Part shown: piece by piece, positions 33,301 through 41,189 of the stretch | Numbering within the stretch: the first letter of the stretch is position 1 | Layout: every line of letters starts with the position of its first letter | Assembly (NCBI GenBank): GCA_951799405.1 | Contig: OX637335.1 | Coordinates: 22,324,342-22,388,341, forward strand | Source of the DNA: Agapetus fuscipes | Taxonomy: Eukaryota; Arthropoda; Insecta; Trichoptera; Glossosomatidae | Direction of reading: 5' to 3' | Length of the DNA stretch: 64,000 nt | The notes under the pieces: model-generated | What the model was told of the DNA's origin: nothing | Databases searched by the model: none | The model's input: the letters and a program-made list of their open reading frames with translations, nothing else | Program-made: the position numbers and the translations under genes

Positions 33301-36300
33301 ATTCGGTAGTTAAGATTTCCCATGGTGATGAGACTTCCATCCCTGGACTTCTGTGAGCCTTTCCACCCACTGCTGCTTGGCCTCCAGATTTGGCGTAAGG
33401 AGGTTCCTTGACTTATAGGTTGTTATGCGGCTGACCACCCATAATATAAAAATTGGTTCACTTTGCCAATGTCACCCCTGTTTCAGGGAAGGACGGCAAG
33501 AGTTGCAAGGCTTATGTTCATTTGAGATTGGGTTTTTATATTGTAGGTCCACATGCGGCATGTGTTAGCGCGAAATTATACATATCTGCTTGTGGGAATG
33601 CATTTAGTATAAATCTTAAATGATATATATCTTTGCAGCTTAGATTAGATTAGATTAGATTAGATTAGGACCAGCTCAATGTGAAGTTTCTGTTTGTATT
33701 GTTGCATGTTCCAGGATGCGCGCCCAATTCCGAGGAGTTGCAGACAGCAGTGATGGGCTGGGCAAGGTCTCTGTGCGGCTGATTGACTGTGGTCGCACAG
33801 AAACTGTGCCCGTGGAAGAAGTTCTCATCTTGCACCGGCTCTCTGAAGCTCTCAACTGCATTCCCCCTCAGGTATATCAACACTATGTACTTCATCCTTT
33901 ATTCTGTTGTCTATGACTGTTGCCAGCTGTGAAGTGTATTTTATTATGATTTTTATATCTATGATCTACCGTGTCAGTCTGATAGTATATAAAGTCATCA
34001 ATGGCTTGGCTCCACCTTATTTCTCTGACATGATTTCACCTGTTGAGATGGGTGAAAGGAGGCAGACACTCAGATCTGCGGGGGATGTGTCAGATCCGCG
34101 CAAATTTCGGAGACCGTGCTTTCCGTGTTGCGGGTCCAGTGGAGTGGAACAGACTGCCACCCAGAGTGTAGAACTCCAAATCTGTGGGTGTATTTCGTGG
34201 AGCACTCAAGACGTAATTTAAAAAAAGTCTTATCCATTATCGGAGAGGGCCCTTGAGGTGGGACACACACAAATTGGCGCTCTCTTATCATTTGTAATTT
34301 AAAATAAATAAACCTGATATATTTTATGGATAAATAAATAAATATGTGAGTCATACTTGCTGTATGTTAATTTTTTTAATGGAAAAAGCTTCACTTCAGA
34401 ACAGGGAGCGAATGAATGCGATCCTTGAGTTTTTTCAGTCAAAACCGGTCAAATTTTATGAGGATGTTTTTTTTTTAAAAATAGATTTGTGAATAGGAAT
34501 GCAATTCACTCCAGTCTTCATGAAAAAACAGAAGCTTGTGTGTATGCAATGGCATCTGTTGAACCAGGTTCTAAGTTATGGTCAAAGGGCCAGGCGTGAT
34601 TCGAACCAGTATTATTCTGTTCCAAATACGCTATTCAAGAATAGCGACTTGACCCCCGACCATAACACTGACTATCTATAAGTTAAAAACGATTTGAAAC
34701 CAAGTCATGTTAAGTCCGGAGAATATATTTTAGATTACTTTTGTTTTTTTCATGTTCCTGAAAAATAAATTTATGGAAAAAAAAGTTATTTGCGACTCAA
34801 CCTAATGAAATGCATTTTGTGTAGGTGCTGTACCTGCGGCTGCACGGCGTGCCGGCCCTGAGTCCCCCTCAGCTGCAGCAGCTGCGCAACATGCTGCCCC
34901 CCGACCAGCCCGCCCTCTGCAAGCCCACATCCCCGGACTCCGACACCGTGGAGCTGTTCGTGAGGACGGAGCCCCATCGGGTGCTCTGCTCCGTCAACAA
35001 TGCCATCAATCTGGAGCTCTCCATTGGGTGCGGATGCTTACATACACTATTCTGCTTTCAAAAAATATGTACATGGCAGTGGCGAAGGGTGCCATACAAG
35101 CCGGTTCCCATCGGCTTCCCTTTTAAAATGATCTAACAAAGTAGTTAAAAAATATAGGCACAAAGTAAAAAAATACAATTAAAACCAAAGAAACTATACA
35201 TATTTTTCCCCCATTGAAACCATGGAGTCTACTTTATTATCATTTTTGCCTCATTTTAAACGGAAAACCGATGGGAATCGGCTTGTATGACACTCTTCGC
35301 CACTGGTACATAGCCATGTGAAAGCTAAAATAGCGCTATTACAGCCATTTCACACTAGAGGCATTCTGCTCAGTTTGTTTATGCATTCTTTTCTATTCGC
35401 CGAAGTTGGAATGTAACTCAGCTATTTGTCATCATAAAAATAGATGTTTTTTTCTGTTTATAAAGGTAGGAAATCAAAAATGAACTCGAAAAAGTATTGC
35501 ATAGTATTAGTAGAAGTATTTACTCGTATCTGGTGAACAAAGTCAAAAGGACTAAGAACATTTTTATCAACCTTTTTGTAATTTTTGCAGACAATTTAAA
35601 GATGGCAATGATGCGAAAGAGCAGCAAGCTGCTGTGCAGAAGAAGAAGCACCGTGTATATTCCCGCGGCAACTCAGTTCTCAGCAACGGCCCTGAACCCG
35701 TTGACAGGCTGACGGGACCTGAGACTGTTCCCCTCTTCCCTATTCCCAGTAAAGGAACTGAGATGGAGGTCAAAGTACTGCTGGCTGCTAATCCATGGAA
35801 CTTTATAGTGAGTTTTGATTTACCAAATCTGTCCAATCCACTTGCAAGTTGAATATTATTTTTTCTATTGCTTATTTTTAACATTTGTCCACATTTTATT
35901 AGATTATGTAGATGGCTCTTTGTAGTCTTGTTGTTAACGCTTTTAATTTCGTTTTACAGGTTTCAACTTCCCTTACAGAGTTTAATTTTACTAAGCTAAG
36001 TTTTACTTAACTCCTCTATTCACCAATCCTACTTATCTTAGGCCTCTCTAACGCTTAGATTGTTTTATTTATGCATCATGAATAAAAACATTTTAAGCAC
36101 TATTGAGGCCTTAGGGAAGTGTTAGTATTCTTACCTCCCTATTACTACATACTAAGGTTATTCCAGCATAAAGCAACTGGCTCATCGCTTATAAAATTGC
36201 TAAGATTGAGATGAGGCGAGATGGGTTGGGTGTTTGCAGAGGATGTCAGATTGTTATGTCCTGAATAAGTTTTTCAATAGATGCCCAGGTAAAAGGAGAC

Positions 36301-39300
36301 TAGTTAAGAGAGGTGGGATGTAGTTCAAATATAGAGGATAGACGCCACACAGCTTTTCCAGGAGCCAAGTCAAAGGATGGCTGCAGGAGATATTGGAGAG
36401 GAAAAGCTACTGGGCCTTGTTTCGGCTAGCACTCTATAATGAAGACCAAACTCTCAGATTATGTTTGAGGCTTAGTTCATACGATAAAATTGATCACCAA
36501 ATTGATTAGTGGTTGTATGTTTTAGGTCCAGCCATTGATGCAGGAGTCTGCCTTGCGCCTGTTGATGGAGGAGCTGCAGAAGGCGTGCCATGCCCTGCCC
36601 GCCCAGCCCCCAGATCCCCCCATCATGGGCACAGTCTACGCTGCTTATCATGCACCTGGCAAAACCTGGTACAGGTAAGGTCACCGAGTAATAACACACA
36701 GGAGCAGAAACACTTAAATGTCAACAAGGAGGTTACTTGAAATCTACATAGATGGCAATGTGTTCATTTTAAACATGTCAAAATATTTGACACATATATG
36801 AAATGAAATGAAATGAAATAAAATTTATTCCTTCAAAAAAAACAAATGTAATGAAGGAATTACACTGTCTCACTAGATCTGTGATCTGTTCCGAGATAGT
36901 GGAATCCGCATCTCAACAAATCAATCAAATCAAATATATAATGTCTATTTTTGTTAAAATAATTTCTAGTCCACAGATATTATAAGTTAATGGGTAAGAT
37001 GTTATTTTACGCAACGCAACACAATTATGCAACTACTCTACACATATAGTGCTACTTCTTGCCGCATTCTCCCTGAAGGCTTCACATCTGGTCACCTTAG
37101 TGCTTGTTTGTCTTATCTCCGACAGAGGTAATTTCACATAAGCAATGCTTGTATGCGTACTGGACCAATGTGTCTTATGAGTGCTGGGAATTGGTTTTAA
37201 AAATAATAAAAACAACTCACATTATTGTGTATTACAATATTTTCTTAGCTCAGATTGTTTGGAATGGGATTCTTAAGACAAATTCATTGACAGGTTATGT
37301 TTGAATCAAATGATAGATAAGCCAAACAAGCATTGGGGGGACTATCTGGCAAGTGGAACCTATTTAACCTTTTCGCTTCTGAATATTCTGTCGATATGAA
37401 TACCCCCAGTGCGGAATACTTTTTCTTGCACATTTTTTAAAACATTTATTGATTTCCTATCTTAATTGATTGACGACACTTCAAACTATGTGAACAGCCA
37501 CATGTATTAGTTATTCAAGAACAAAAATCACAAAGGTTTAGCACATATTTATACTTGCAGACTTTTGAATTCTTGAACACAGATGTCAGGGATAAGTTGA
37601 AAGTTGGATGATGTCTATGATTGCCAGCCGCACTGTATGCAAGTTTACACTTGACGCCTATGCCTGTCACCCGCAGTTGAAGGTAAGCAAGTGTACCATT
37701 GTGTTGCAGGGCCGTCACCCAGGGGATCCTGTCTAAGACTGAGGCGTCGGTGTACCTGGTGGACTTTGGCAACCTGTGCATGGTGGAGGTGAGCACGCTG
37801 CGGGTGCTGCCGCCGGCCTTCAGGAACCTGCCCAAGCAGGCCATCAAGGCCAAGCTCAGCGGTAACTCCACACCCTGTAACCTACTCTTTTTAATTGCGG
37901 CAATAACAAGCTTATGTCTAATTCTTTTGAGAAACAAATTTTGTAATAGGAGTGGAAATTCTTTTGTCTTGTTCTGTTAGTGCCATTTAGTTTTGTGACA
38001 AAGTAAATTTTTTAATGTCTTCGCATCGGTTGATGCTAAACCAAGGAAAAACTGAAGTAATGTGGATGACTTCTCCAAGAAGAGTATGTATAATAGACAA
38101 CATTTGAAAATATATTATGTAATAGCTTATATGCAGGCCAACCGAAGAACCAACTGAACATAATACAAGTGCTCGTCAATGCATGTGCTTGCATGATCGC
38201 TGGTCGGTCGAAATGCAATCACATTGCTCCTCTTCTCCAGAAGCTTCACTGGCTCCGTGCCTCAAAGTGCGTTGAGTTTAAAGTTTAATGATCCCCAAAG
38301 CTTTATTTGGAAAGACACCGTAATATCTCCCTGATTTATTCAAGCCCGTTGCCCTCGACAAAAAAAGCCTCAAACTACGCTCAGTAGAAATTGGAGCCAA
38401 GTCACGTATTAAAAAGCCGGTAAGAAGAGTTGACACAGTGTTTGAAGAGAGTGCATTTGCAGTTGGTGGTCCTCTGGCCTGAAACCACCTGCCTCATCAT
38501 GCGTGAGAGCTAGAGGACCTTGGGAAGTTCAGAAATGTACTGAAGACAAGAAAATTTCTGGCATCATTTGCACAAGCGCCCTTGGAATGACTACATCACA
38601 TAACGGCGCTATAAAAAAATCATCAACTCATCGTTCCACTGCAGGTTCTCAATAGAGCGAATCCCATGATCTCTTCATGAGCCATGTGCTCCATCCGTCT
38701 TGTGTATGTAATGCATGTGCTGTCACTGCTGCCCCACACCTATATATACGAGCATTTATCGCTTACTACTGGAGTCTCAATGTATTGTCACGAACTTGGA
38801 GTACGTGCGACTGTACATGCATACATAGAACAGTCTGGCACTAGTATGATGATGATAGTGTTGCGAACTACGAAATCAAAGTACCTACGCGCACCTATAC
38901 ATGTATGATAGTGTGGGTAGAACCATCTGGGCGTAGTCCATGATGGTGGTAGTGCGTAGAATGACATTCTGGTGTGAGCGAAAGATGGAAGAATGATCTG
39001 GAATATGCAAGAAAGATCTCTGTTGCAGCTATATAAGAGAACTGCAATAGGGCAGCAGAGAGTGTCGATAAAACATTGAGCTATGAAGTTCGAAAGCCAG
39101 AGCTGGAGATCAATTGGAAACAGTGCGTAAAATAAATTTTGTGAAAATAAATAATTGCAGTTTAATTAAAAGAGAACCCAATAGAAACCTAACAGTATAT
39201 TAGAACGGCGCATGGATATGTAGAAGAATGAATCTGTGTGTTTGATAATGTTTTACATAAATAACTACTGAATTACATAAAACGTTGTGTAAAATGTACT

Positions 39301-39743
39301 GTGACATTTGGCCTCTAAATAAATATCTCTAAATGAAGTTGATCACATTCTCATGAATATCATCTTCATCACTTCACTTTCAGGCTGAAGAAGCCCATCG
39401 TAGACATGGGCGAAACATCCGGAAGCTCCAGCTCCCACAGACCACGGCAATGGATCCCGGAAAACAACTCTCAAGCAATTCATTTATTCAAATCTTAATC
39501 AAAACCGTGTACTTTCTTGCAGGCATATCTCCCATCAATCAGGATTGGTCTGTGGACGATTGCCTGCGGTTTCAGCAGCTGACTGTGAACCAGAAGTTTG
39601 TCTCCGTCGTTGATGATATCCAGGAAGATCCCATACATCGCGGGGAAGTGTTGCTGTCCCTGAACCTTATTGATCGCACAACCTCGCGAGATCTATTTCT
39701 GCATCAGCTGTTGGCCAAGGAGGGCCGAGCTATCCTTACATAA
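19648..39743 (+). CDS. Tdrd7: Tudor domain-containing protein 7 (TDRD7/Tapas) homologue, 18 exons
   Basis: Exons: 19648-19732, 21172-21392, 22204-22275, 22725-22991, 24095-24295, 25669-25857, 26519-26766, 27477-27696, 28402-28545, 29398-29652, 30394-30639, 31990-32195, 33715-33871, 34825-35027, 35591-35807, 36526-36674, 37710-37861, 39523-39743. Every junction is GT-AG with matching phase; the sum is 3453 nt (1150 aa plus stop; human TDRD7 is about 1100). N-terminal LOTUS (residues about 4-75; 'GENIPYKKLGYRTLEDLF'), a second LOTUS (about 402-460; 'LARHPSGLWADNLPQLY', 'LPSNWLELLK'), then three Tudor domains (about 515-640, 718-890, 955-1100). No transmembrane segment or signal peptide. The family acts in germ granules: LOTUS binds Vasa-type helicases or RNA, Tudor binds dimethylarginine on Piwi proteins. 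The start fits the LOTUS N-terminus and a GCCATCATGA context. Exons are GC-rich against AT-rich introns. Confidence 0.95.
20160..20660 (+). mobile_element. Non-LTR retrotransposon C-terminal fragment in TDRD7 intron 1
   Basis: Encodes 'FLCQTARLWNELPVSVF' and 'FNLTIFKSNTNR', the R1/I-like version of the retroelement C-terminal W-N-x-L-P motif. It is followed by the tail 'GAGTCTTCCGCACAGGCTTT'. A similar tail ('ATGCACAGGCTTCCTCGAAA') occurs at about 33040. Confidence 0.7.
21479..21692. mobile_element. Palindromic element with two hammerhead ribozyme-like cores
   Basis: Near-perfect inverted repeat with arms of about 100 bp (left from 'AATTGCTTTGTTATAATTC', right to its complement) and a loop near 21580-21590. 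Plus-strand core: CTGAAGA 21600-21606; stem GGGAG 21608-21612 with CTCCC 21622-21626; GAAA 21627-21630; cleavage triplet GTC 21634-21636; stem I ACAC (21596-21599) with GTGT (21637-21640). The mirror core is on the minus strand. One unpaired T (21607) sits between the CUGANGA box and stem II. The layout resembles Penelope-like element terminal repeats. It lies in TDRD7 intron 2. Confidence 0.75.
22557..22640. mobile_element. Short TIR MITE family K, diverged copy
   Basis: 'GGTTGCGTGAATAAAATAA' to 'CATTTTCGGTTTAAGAAATC', matching the plan of 25344-25449 and 44699-44785 (a CTCGA-type end, a GTATATTCC-type centre and a TTTTCGATTTA right end). Confidence 0.45.
23238..23490 (+). mobile_element. 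LINE A 3'UTR unit
   Basis: Begins exactly at 'TTCCTTGACTTATAGGTTGG' and ends 'CTTTGCAGCTTAGATTAGAT' with the ATTAG tail. It lies in TDRD7 intron 4. Confidence 0.9.
23561..23792 (+). repeat. 29-bp minisatellite, 8 copies
   Basis: The unit starts 'GCCCAACTGTGTGCAGTTAC' and ends 'GCACCAAGC' (29 bp). Copies start at 23561, 23590, 23619, 23648, 23677, 23706, 23735 and 23764. Seven are identical; the first differs at two or three positions. It is open in all three plus frames only because 29 is not a multiple of 3 and the unit lacks stops. It lies in TDRD7 intron 4. Confidence 0.95.
24388..24875 (-). mobile_element. SINE C interrupted by a LINE A 3'UTR unit
   Basis: SINE C (minus) appears on plus as 'GAGGAATGCAATTCACCAAA', 'GAACCAGGTTCGAAGTTATG' and 'TTATTCTGTTCCAAATACGC', then resumes after the LINE piece as 'ATAACGACTTGACTCCCTTG'. 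The interruption is at about 24577-24832. Confidence 0.78.
24579..24832 (+). mobile_element. LINE A 3'UTR unit nested in SINE C
   Basis: Starts at 'TTCCTTGACTTATAGGTTGG' and ends with an ATTAG tail. A subfamily variant with 'AAGCGCGAACTACACGTG' is shared with 59541-59765. Confidence 0.88.
24850..25145. mobile_element. TIR element L, diverged copy
   Basis: The interior ('GATAATGTGAGAGTTGTTTT', 'CATAAAACACATTGGTCCGG') matches 49646-49902, where the TIRs are well preserved. Ends are eroded here. Confidence 0.55.
25344..25449. mobile_element. Short TIR MITE family K
   Basis: Left end 'CATCTCGAGTGCGTAAAT' is inverted at the right end '...ATTTACACAGTCGAGGTGAA'. The centre holds 'GCGCCGTTGTATATTCCATA'. 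It lies in TDRD7 intron 5. Confidence 0.6.
25505..25620 (-). repeat. Single-arm fragment of the 10631-type foldback
   Basis: 'TGGAGCTGGAGCTTCCGGAT' and 'GGCTTCTTGAGCGTGATGAT' match the arm sequence. It lies about 50 bp before the acceptor of TDRD7 exon 6. Confidence 0.6.
25955..26175 (-). mobile_element. LINE A 3'UTR copy
   Basis: Minus-strand copy with 'AAGTTGCAAAGATATATTCA' at one end and 'TCAGCCTCATACCATCCC' at the other. It lies in TDRD7 intron 6. Confidence 0.75.
26868..27120 (-). mobile_element. SINE B, diverged copy
   Basis: The plus strand shows 'AAATCACACCTCAAGAGCCC' and 'AGGAATCGAATCCACAACTT', the complement of the SINE B 3' body and B-box. It lies in TDRD7 intron 7. Confidence 0.7.
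27385..27455 (+). mobile_element. SINE C 3' fragment
   Basis: 'TAAATTGCATTCCTCTTCAC' and 'TTTCTGGCCAGG' match the SINE C 3' end. It lies just upstream of the TDRD7 exon 8 acceptor (27476). Confidence 0.6.
28030..28160 (-). mobile_element. SINE A distal fragment
   Basis: 'AACGCAACTAAGCTACACAT', 'GGTAAGGGGGCCGGTCTTCC' and 'CTTCAGTTGAAGTGGGG'. The tRNA-like head is missing. It lies in TDRD7 intron 8. Confidence 0.75.
28615..28950 (+). mobile_element. LINE D C-terminal fragment
   Basis: Plus-strand match to 790-1140: 'QPSESLPPGQDLEWPVWRAL' then 'SRLRTGAGRA', with a frameshift before 'CPTSCSLAD'-like codons, and an AAAGAAG end. It lies in TDRD7 intron 9. Confidence 0.8.
29108..29325 (+). mobile_element. 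tRNA-derived SINE B, internally deleted
   Basis: Head 'GGTCCGTAGTCTGGTGGTTA' fits an A-box (TAGTCTGGTGG). The centre is deleted, and the 3' body 'TGCAACTGGGTCTTGCTTGA' to 'AAATCATCCTAA' is intact. It lies in TDRD7 intron 9. Confidence 0.8.
29789..30092 (+). mobile_element. tRNA-derived SINE B, near full length
   Basis: A-box 'TAGTCTAGTGG', B-box-like 'GGTTTCCAATCC', body 'GCTCTTTGCTGGGTTGAAAA', 3' end 'AAATCATCCTCATATTATTA'. It lies in TDRD7 intron 10. Confidence 0.85.
30909..31390 (+). mobile_element. Foldback element with shared head, split by a LINE A 3'UTR unit
   Basis: Head 'TTTGTGTATTAACACTGTGA', left arm 'TTTTTTGAGGAATTCAAAAA' through 'TTTATTTCCACAC' (to 31010), LINE A insertion 31011-31262, then a hammerhead-like stretch (GGTGATGA, stem ACCT/AGGT, GAAAACGTT; about 31266-31302), and right arm 'GTGTGGAAATAAACAGTG' to about 31386. 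It lies in TDRD7 intron 11. Confidence 0.75.
31011..31262 (-). mobile_element. LINE A 3'UTR unit
   Basis: Minus strand, with an ATCTAATCTAA tail at 31011-31022 and a 5' boundary at the complement of 'TTCCTTGACTTATAGG'. Nested in the foldback. Confidence 0.9.
31738..31935 (-). mobile_element. LINE E C-terminal remnant
   Basis: Minus strand reads 'VRRVTTMFGDRAFAVAGL', then the 3'UTR with 'GGCGCCC'-like and ATGATGA tail segments. It lies in TDRD7 intron 11. Confidence 0.7.
32168..32655 (+). repeat. 83-bp minisatellite containing the TDRD7 exon 12 splice donor (about 6 copies)
   Basis: Each unit carries 'CTGGTCAAG', 'CTCCACTGGAGAATG' and then GTGCGTAGCC. The donor GT recurs at 32196, 32279, 32362, 32445, 32528 and 32611, exactly 83 bp apart. 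Units 3-6 are nearly identical; unit 1 overlaps the end of exon 12. Reading through in the exon 12 frame meets a TAG at 32284-32286, and 83 is not a multiple of 3. Confidence 0.95.
33175..33346. mobile_element. TIR MITE family J, second copy
   Basis: Left 'GGAAGTCTCATCACCACGGT' is inverted at the right 'CATGGTGATGAGACTTCC'. The core 'AAGATGGCCGCAAGTG' is shared with 15486-15658. It lies in TDRD7 intron 12. Confidence 0.8.
33406..33668 (+). mobile_element. LINE A 3'UTR unit
   Basis: Starts 'TTCCTTGACTTATAGGTTGT' and ends in five or so ATTAG repeats, 45 bp before the TDRD7 exon 13 acceptor. Confidence 0.92.
33950..34300 (+). mobile_element. LINE E C-terminal fragment with a SINE B-like 3' end
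   Basis: Encodes 'VYKVINGLAPPYFSDMISP', and after frameshifts the F-G-D-R-A-F / W-N-R-L-P region. The 3' end 'AGAGGGCCCTTGAGGTGGGA' followed by CACACACAAA and GGCGCTC resembles the SINE B 3' end. It lies in TDRD7 intron 13. Confidence 0.78.
34478..34680 (-). mobile_element. tRNA-derived SINE C
   Basis: The minus strand carries a B-box 'GGTTCGAATCACGCC' near 34600 and a class-II-like A-box region 'TTATGGTCGGGGGTCAAGTC' near 34660, with body and 3' end on the left. It lies in TDRD7 intron 13. Confidence 0.75.
35077..35305. mobile_element. hAT-like MITE with 8-bp target duplication
   Basis: TIR 'CAGTGGCGAAGGGTGCCATA' is inverted at the right '...CACTCTTCGCCACTG'. Flanks are GTACATGG (35069-35076) and GTACATAG (35306-35313), an 8-bp duplication with one difference. 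CAGNG ends plus 8-bp duplication fit the hAT superfamily. 229 bp, no ORF. It lies in TDRD7 intron 14. Confidence 0.85.
37013..37090 (-). mobile_element. SINE A distal fragment
   Basis: 'AACGCAACACAATTATGCAA' and 'CTTCTTGCCGCATTCTCCCT' match the far end of SINE A only. Confidence 0.6.
37393..37690. repeat. Unclassified dispersed repeat G, copy 2
   Basis: Matches 4075-4335 over most of its length, with an extra segment near 37640-37690. It ends about 20 bp before the TDRD7 exon 17 acceptor. Confidence 0.7.
38030..38640 (+). mobile_element. LINE E C-terminal fragment, degenerate
   Basis: Broken frames spell 'PVRRVDTVFEESAFAVGGPL', 'LGKFRNVLKTRKFLASFA' and the 3'UTR 'GCGCCCTTGGAATGACTACA' with an ATCATCA tail. 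It lies in TDRD7 intron 17. Confidence 0.75.
38788..39200 (+). mobile_element. LTR-like element, family M
   Basis: Starts 'TTGTCACGAACTTGGAGTAC' and shares 'GATCTGGAATATGCAAGAAA' and 'CTATATAAGAGAACTGCAAT' (TATA-like) with 53911-54222 and with the minus strand of 56486-56672. AATAAA signals occur near 39130-39150. No internal retroviral-type ORF; read as a solo LTR. Confidence 0.6.
39374..39475 (+). repeat. Single-arm foldback fragment with hammerhead-like core
   Basis: CTGAAGA 39385-39391, stem GCCCAT 39393-39398 with ATGGGC 39406-39411, GAAA 39412-39415, then CATC. Downstream 'AAGCTCCAGCTCCCACAGAC' matches the 10631 family. It ends 47 bp before TDRD7 exon 18. Stem I complementarity is poor. 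Confidence 0.6.
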
Positions 39744-39848
39744 CTCAAATATGTGTTTATCCGTCAACTGTTGTATCTGATAATTACTACCATCGAGCTC
39801 GTTCTCATCCACAGAAAATACTGCTCCATTTGTTCCATAATCCATGAT

Positions 39849-39980
39849 CCAGTTGCAGAGATATAGAATTATTGAAAATTCATATTTCATGCATGCTCAC
39901 AAGCAAACACGTTGAATGCGTACTTACACAGGAAAACTCAAACTGCAAACGAACGTAAACTTTGCAACTTATGTTGCTTT
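39849..39980 (-). mobile_element. LINE A 3'UTR remnant
   Basis: 'AGTTGCAGAGATATAGAATT', 'CATGCTCACAAGCAAACACG' and 'TTTGCAACTTATGTTGC' align with the LINE A 3'UTR on the minus strand. Old copy. Confidence 0.55.
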
Positions 39981-40477
39981 TACCTGACAGATTTATATGC
40001 TTATATACATTATTCCAATTGTATTTATATCTATTTAACATCCAGTTAATACAGTTTTAACTTTCAAGTAATCAATATTTTGATAATTTTATCTTAAAAC
40101 ATTAAAATTACCTTTGTATTGTATTGAAGAATATTCCTAATGTAATAAATAAAGAAATTAGATACCTGCTTATTAAAACGGTAATAATAATAGAAGGTCC
40201 TCTCTCTGCTGTAGGAAGAGGAGCTGAATAATAAAAAGCAATAGTAGATGCCTGCATATAGTGAAAGTGCTTTTGTACTCGTAGTACGTAAGAATACATA
40301 ACAGATGGAAGAATGGGTTGTGGTTGTGTCAGGTCCGGTTGTTTCAAACTCAGCTAAGTAATTGTATACTGAGTCAAACAGACAAACTCACGAGAATCGT
40401 GCTGTTAGTTTTTTTTTTCAGCTATAAGTTAAGTAAACATTTAATTTAATTTTGTAAAAAGCATGCAACCAGTCTTT

Positions 40478-40700
40478 ATCCTAGTGATTAAAATGTGTAT
40501 CAAACTGATAATTGGAAGGTTGAAAGTTTGATTCTCGGTGGACCACAAAAAAAAAACATTTTAAAATACTATCTTTCGTGGGTTGAAAAATTCATCTGTC
40601 TTTACCAGAGGTCTATCCAGACTTACAGTAAATGGGTTATGCTTGAGATTTGGTGCTTCTATAGTGACAACCAAGCTTGTAGAGATCTCTTGATGTGTAT
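40478..40700 (+). mobile_element. SINE B, diverged copy
   Basis: 'GGTTGAAAGTTTGATTCTCG' (B-box region), 'TTTCGTGGGTTGAAAAATTC', and 'TTGGTGCTTCTATAGTGACA'. Downstream of TDRD7. Confidence 0.7.
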
Positions 40701-40729
40701 TGCTACTTCTTCTTTTCCTTGATTTTAAT

Positions 40730-40945
40730 CTAATCTAATTTAAGTTGCAAAGATATGTTACATTGGAGATTCACATTATATGCATTCTCACAACCAGACA
40801 CGTACAAGTTCACGCTTGCACATGCCTCATGTGAACCTACAACATAAAAACTAAATCTCAAATGGACATACACCCTGCAACTCTTGCCGTCCTTCCCTGA
40901 GACAGGGGTGACATTGGCAAAGTGAACCATTTTTACGGCATGGGT
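40730..40945 (-). mobile_element. LINE A 3'UTR copy
   Basis: Minus strand. ATCTAATCTAA tail at 40727; the copy stops within 'TACGGCATGGGTTAG', short of the usual boundary. Confidence 0.85.
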
Positions 40946-40984
40946 TAGATCTTTTGATATGTGATTCACAAAAAACTTTGTATC

Positions 40985-41140
40985 GAGTCATTGATGTCTA
41001 GCTATCTTTCCATCTTTTAGGAGGTCTTCCAACTGGGCGTTGACCTTTTGACATCTCATGAGCTGTGATGCGTATAAATCTTGGGTTGTGATTCACACTA
41101 AAACAGCGCTCACCAAATGAATAATTGTAATATTTATTTA
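40985..41140. mobile_element. RTE-type LINE remnant and SINE B 3' fragment
   Basis: 'TCTTTTAGGAGGTCTTCCAA' resembles the complement of a LINE G-R-P-P-K-R segment (as at 54545). It is followed by the SINE B 3' body 'GTGATTCACACTAAAACAGC'. Confidence 0.5.
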
Positions 41141-41189
41141 AGCTAAATTTGAAGCAACGGGGCCTTGTAGTTATGTTACCTTCCAGCGG

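Larger units (their letters stand above)
31990..35027 (+). other. Tdrd7: TDRD7 exons 12-14: second Tudor domain
   Basis: Exon 12 ends in '...YYLVKSSTGEW' with the Trp codon split across the junction. Exon 13 continues 'MRAQFRGVADSS' and 'VRLIDCGRTETVPVEEVL'. The Tudor core is present, but D-[YF]-G-N reads D-C-G-R. The splice junction in the middle of the W-x-R-A motif is the one affected by the 83-bp tandem array. Confidence 0.85.
35591..39743 (+). other. Tdrd7: TDRD7 exons 15-18: third Tudor domain and C-terminus
   Basis: Exon 16 ends '...YAAYHAPGKTWYR'; exon 17 continues 'AVTQGILSKTEASVYLVDFG' then 'NLCMVEVSTLRVLP'; exon 18 gives the SNase-like closing part and 'LSLNLIDRTTSRDLFLHQLL'. Both W-Y-R-A and V-D-F-G-N are intact, so this is the best candidate for dimethylarginine binding. 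A possible poly(A) signal (AATAAATAAAG) lies near 40144, about 400 bp past the stop. Confidence 0.9.

Noticed and set aside
33640..33668. Telomere-like repeat
   Set aside because: The repeat is ATTAG at the tail of LINE A copies, not the insect telomeric TTAGG.
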